Shown piece after piece: positions 63,991 through 64,000 of a stretch of DNA of 64,000 nt. The stretch covers positions 339,501-403,500 of the forward strand of contig CAJHZI010000202.1 of NCBI GenBank assembly GCA_905160935.1. Reading direction: 5' to 3'. The notes beneath the pieces are model-generated. The model saw nothing but the letters and a program-made list of their open reading frames with translations. It searched no databases and was not told where the DNA came from. Numbering within the stretch: position 1 is the first letter of the stretch; each line of letters opens with the position of its first letter. The DNA is from Enchytraeus crypticus (taxonomy: Eukaryota > Annelida > Clitellata > Enchytraeida > Enchytraeidae). A program made the translations under genes and the position numbers.

Positions 63991-64000
63991 ATTTAAGGAT

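Overview
The window is nuclear DNA of an animal, most likely an aquatic invertebrate whose phylum I cannot name. The genes are split by GT-AG introns and the conserved proteins are metazoan families. The background is AT-rich and crowded with microsatellites, minisatellites, SINEs and decayed LINE pieces. Nothing suggests bacterial, viral or organellar DNA.

Genes. (1) A complete theta-class glutathione S-transferase on the minus strand (34352-38881) has four coding exons whose phases fit and encode 235 residues. (2) A C2H2 zinc-finger gene on the plus strand has one large exon (45299-46908) with 17 fingers. Upstream lie two or three copies of a small exon of symmetric phase (43670-43756, 44294-44380, and a decayed or alternative copy at 41407-41501). 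(3) The 5' part of an AIFM3-like gene (Rieske plus FAD/NAD oxidoreductase) on the plus strand has eight exons from 57462 to 62891 and runs off the window. (4) A short secreted cystine-knot peptide gene on the minus strand has a cysteine-rich exon at 24667-24843 and a plausible signal-peptide exon at 26465-26525.

Layout. 1-24 kb is gene-poor: (GA)n, (AT)n and (CAAT)n tracts, minisatellites, SINEs and LINE tails. 24-27 kb holds the cystine-knot gene and a long palindrome. 27-34 kb is minisatellite-rich, with two neighbouring arrays of about 14-bp units (30.3-31.1 and 31.65-32.35 kb) and an inverted-repeat element (32.36-33.52 kb). 34-39 kb is the GST gene. 39-48 kb is the zinc-finger locus with a 5'-truncated LINE between its leader exons. 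48-57 kb is repeats again, and 57-64 kb is the AIFM3-like gene, whose introns are filled with (GATT)n-type repeats and SINEs.

Mobile elements. At least four SINE types are visible: a tRNA-derived family with about 16 copies (called SINE-1 here), two other tRNA-like families, and a 5S-rRNA-derived family. Several repeat families end in the same core, GAGGAAAC-GACGTTAA or close to it. LINE tails end in microsatellite-type repeats.

Most unusual: tandem duplications that span exon-intron junctions occur at least three times, twice in the AIFM3-like gene and once in the cystine-knot gene. One adds a 111-nt in-frame block with a second identical splice donor. Together with the duplicated zinc-finger leader exon, this suggests that the local repeat-expansion process keeps copying splice sites.
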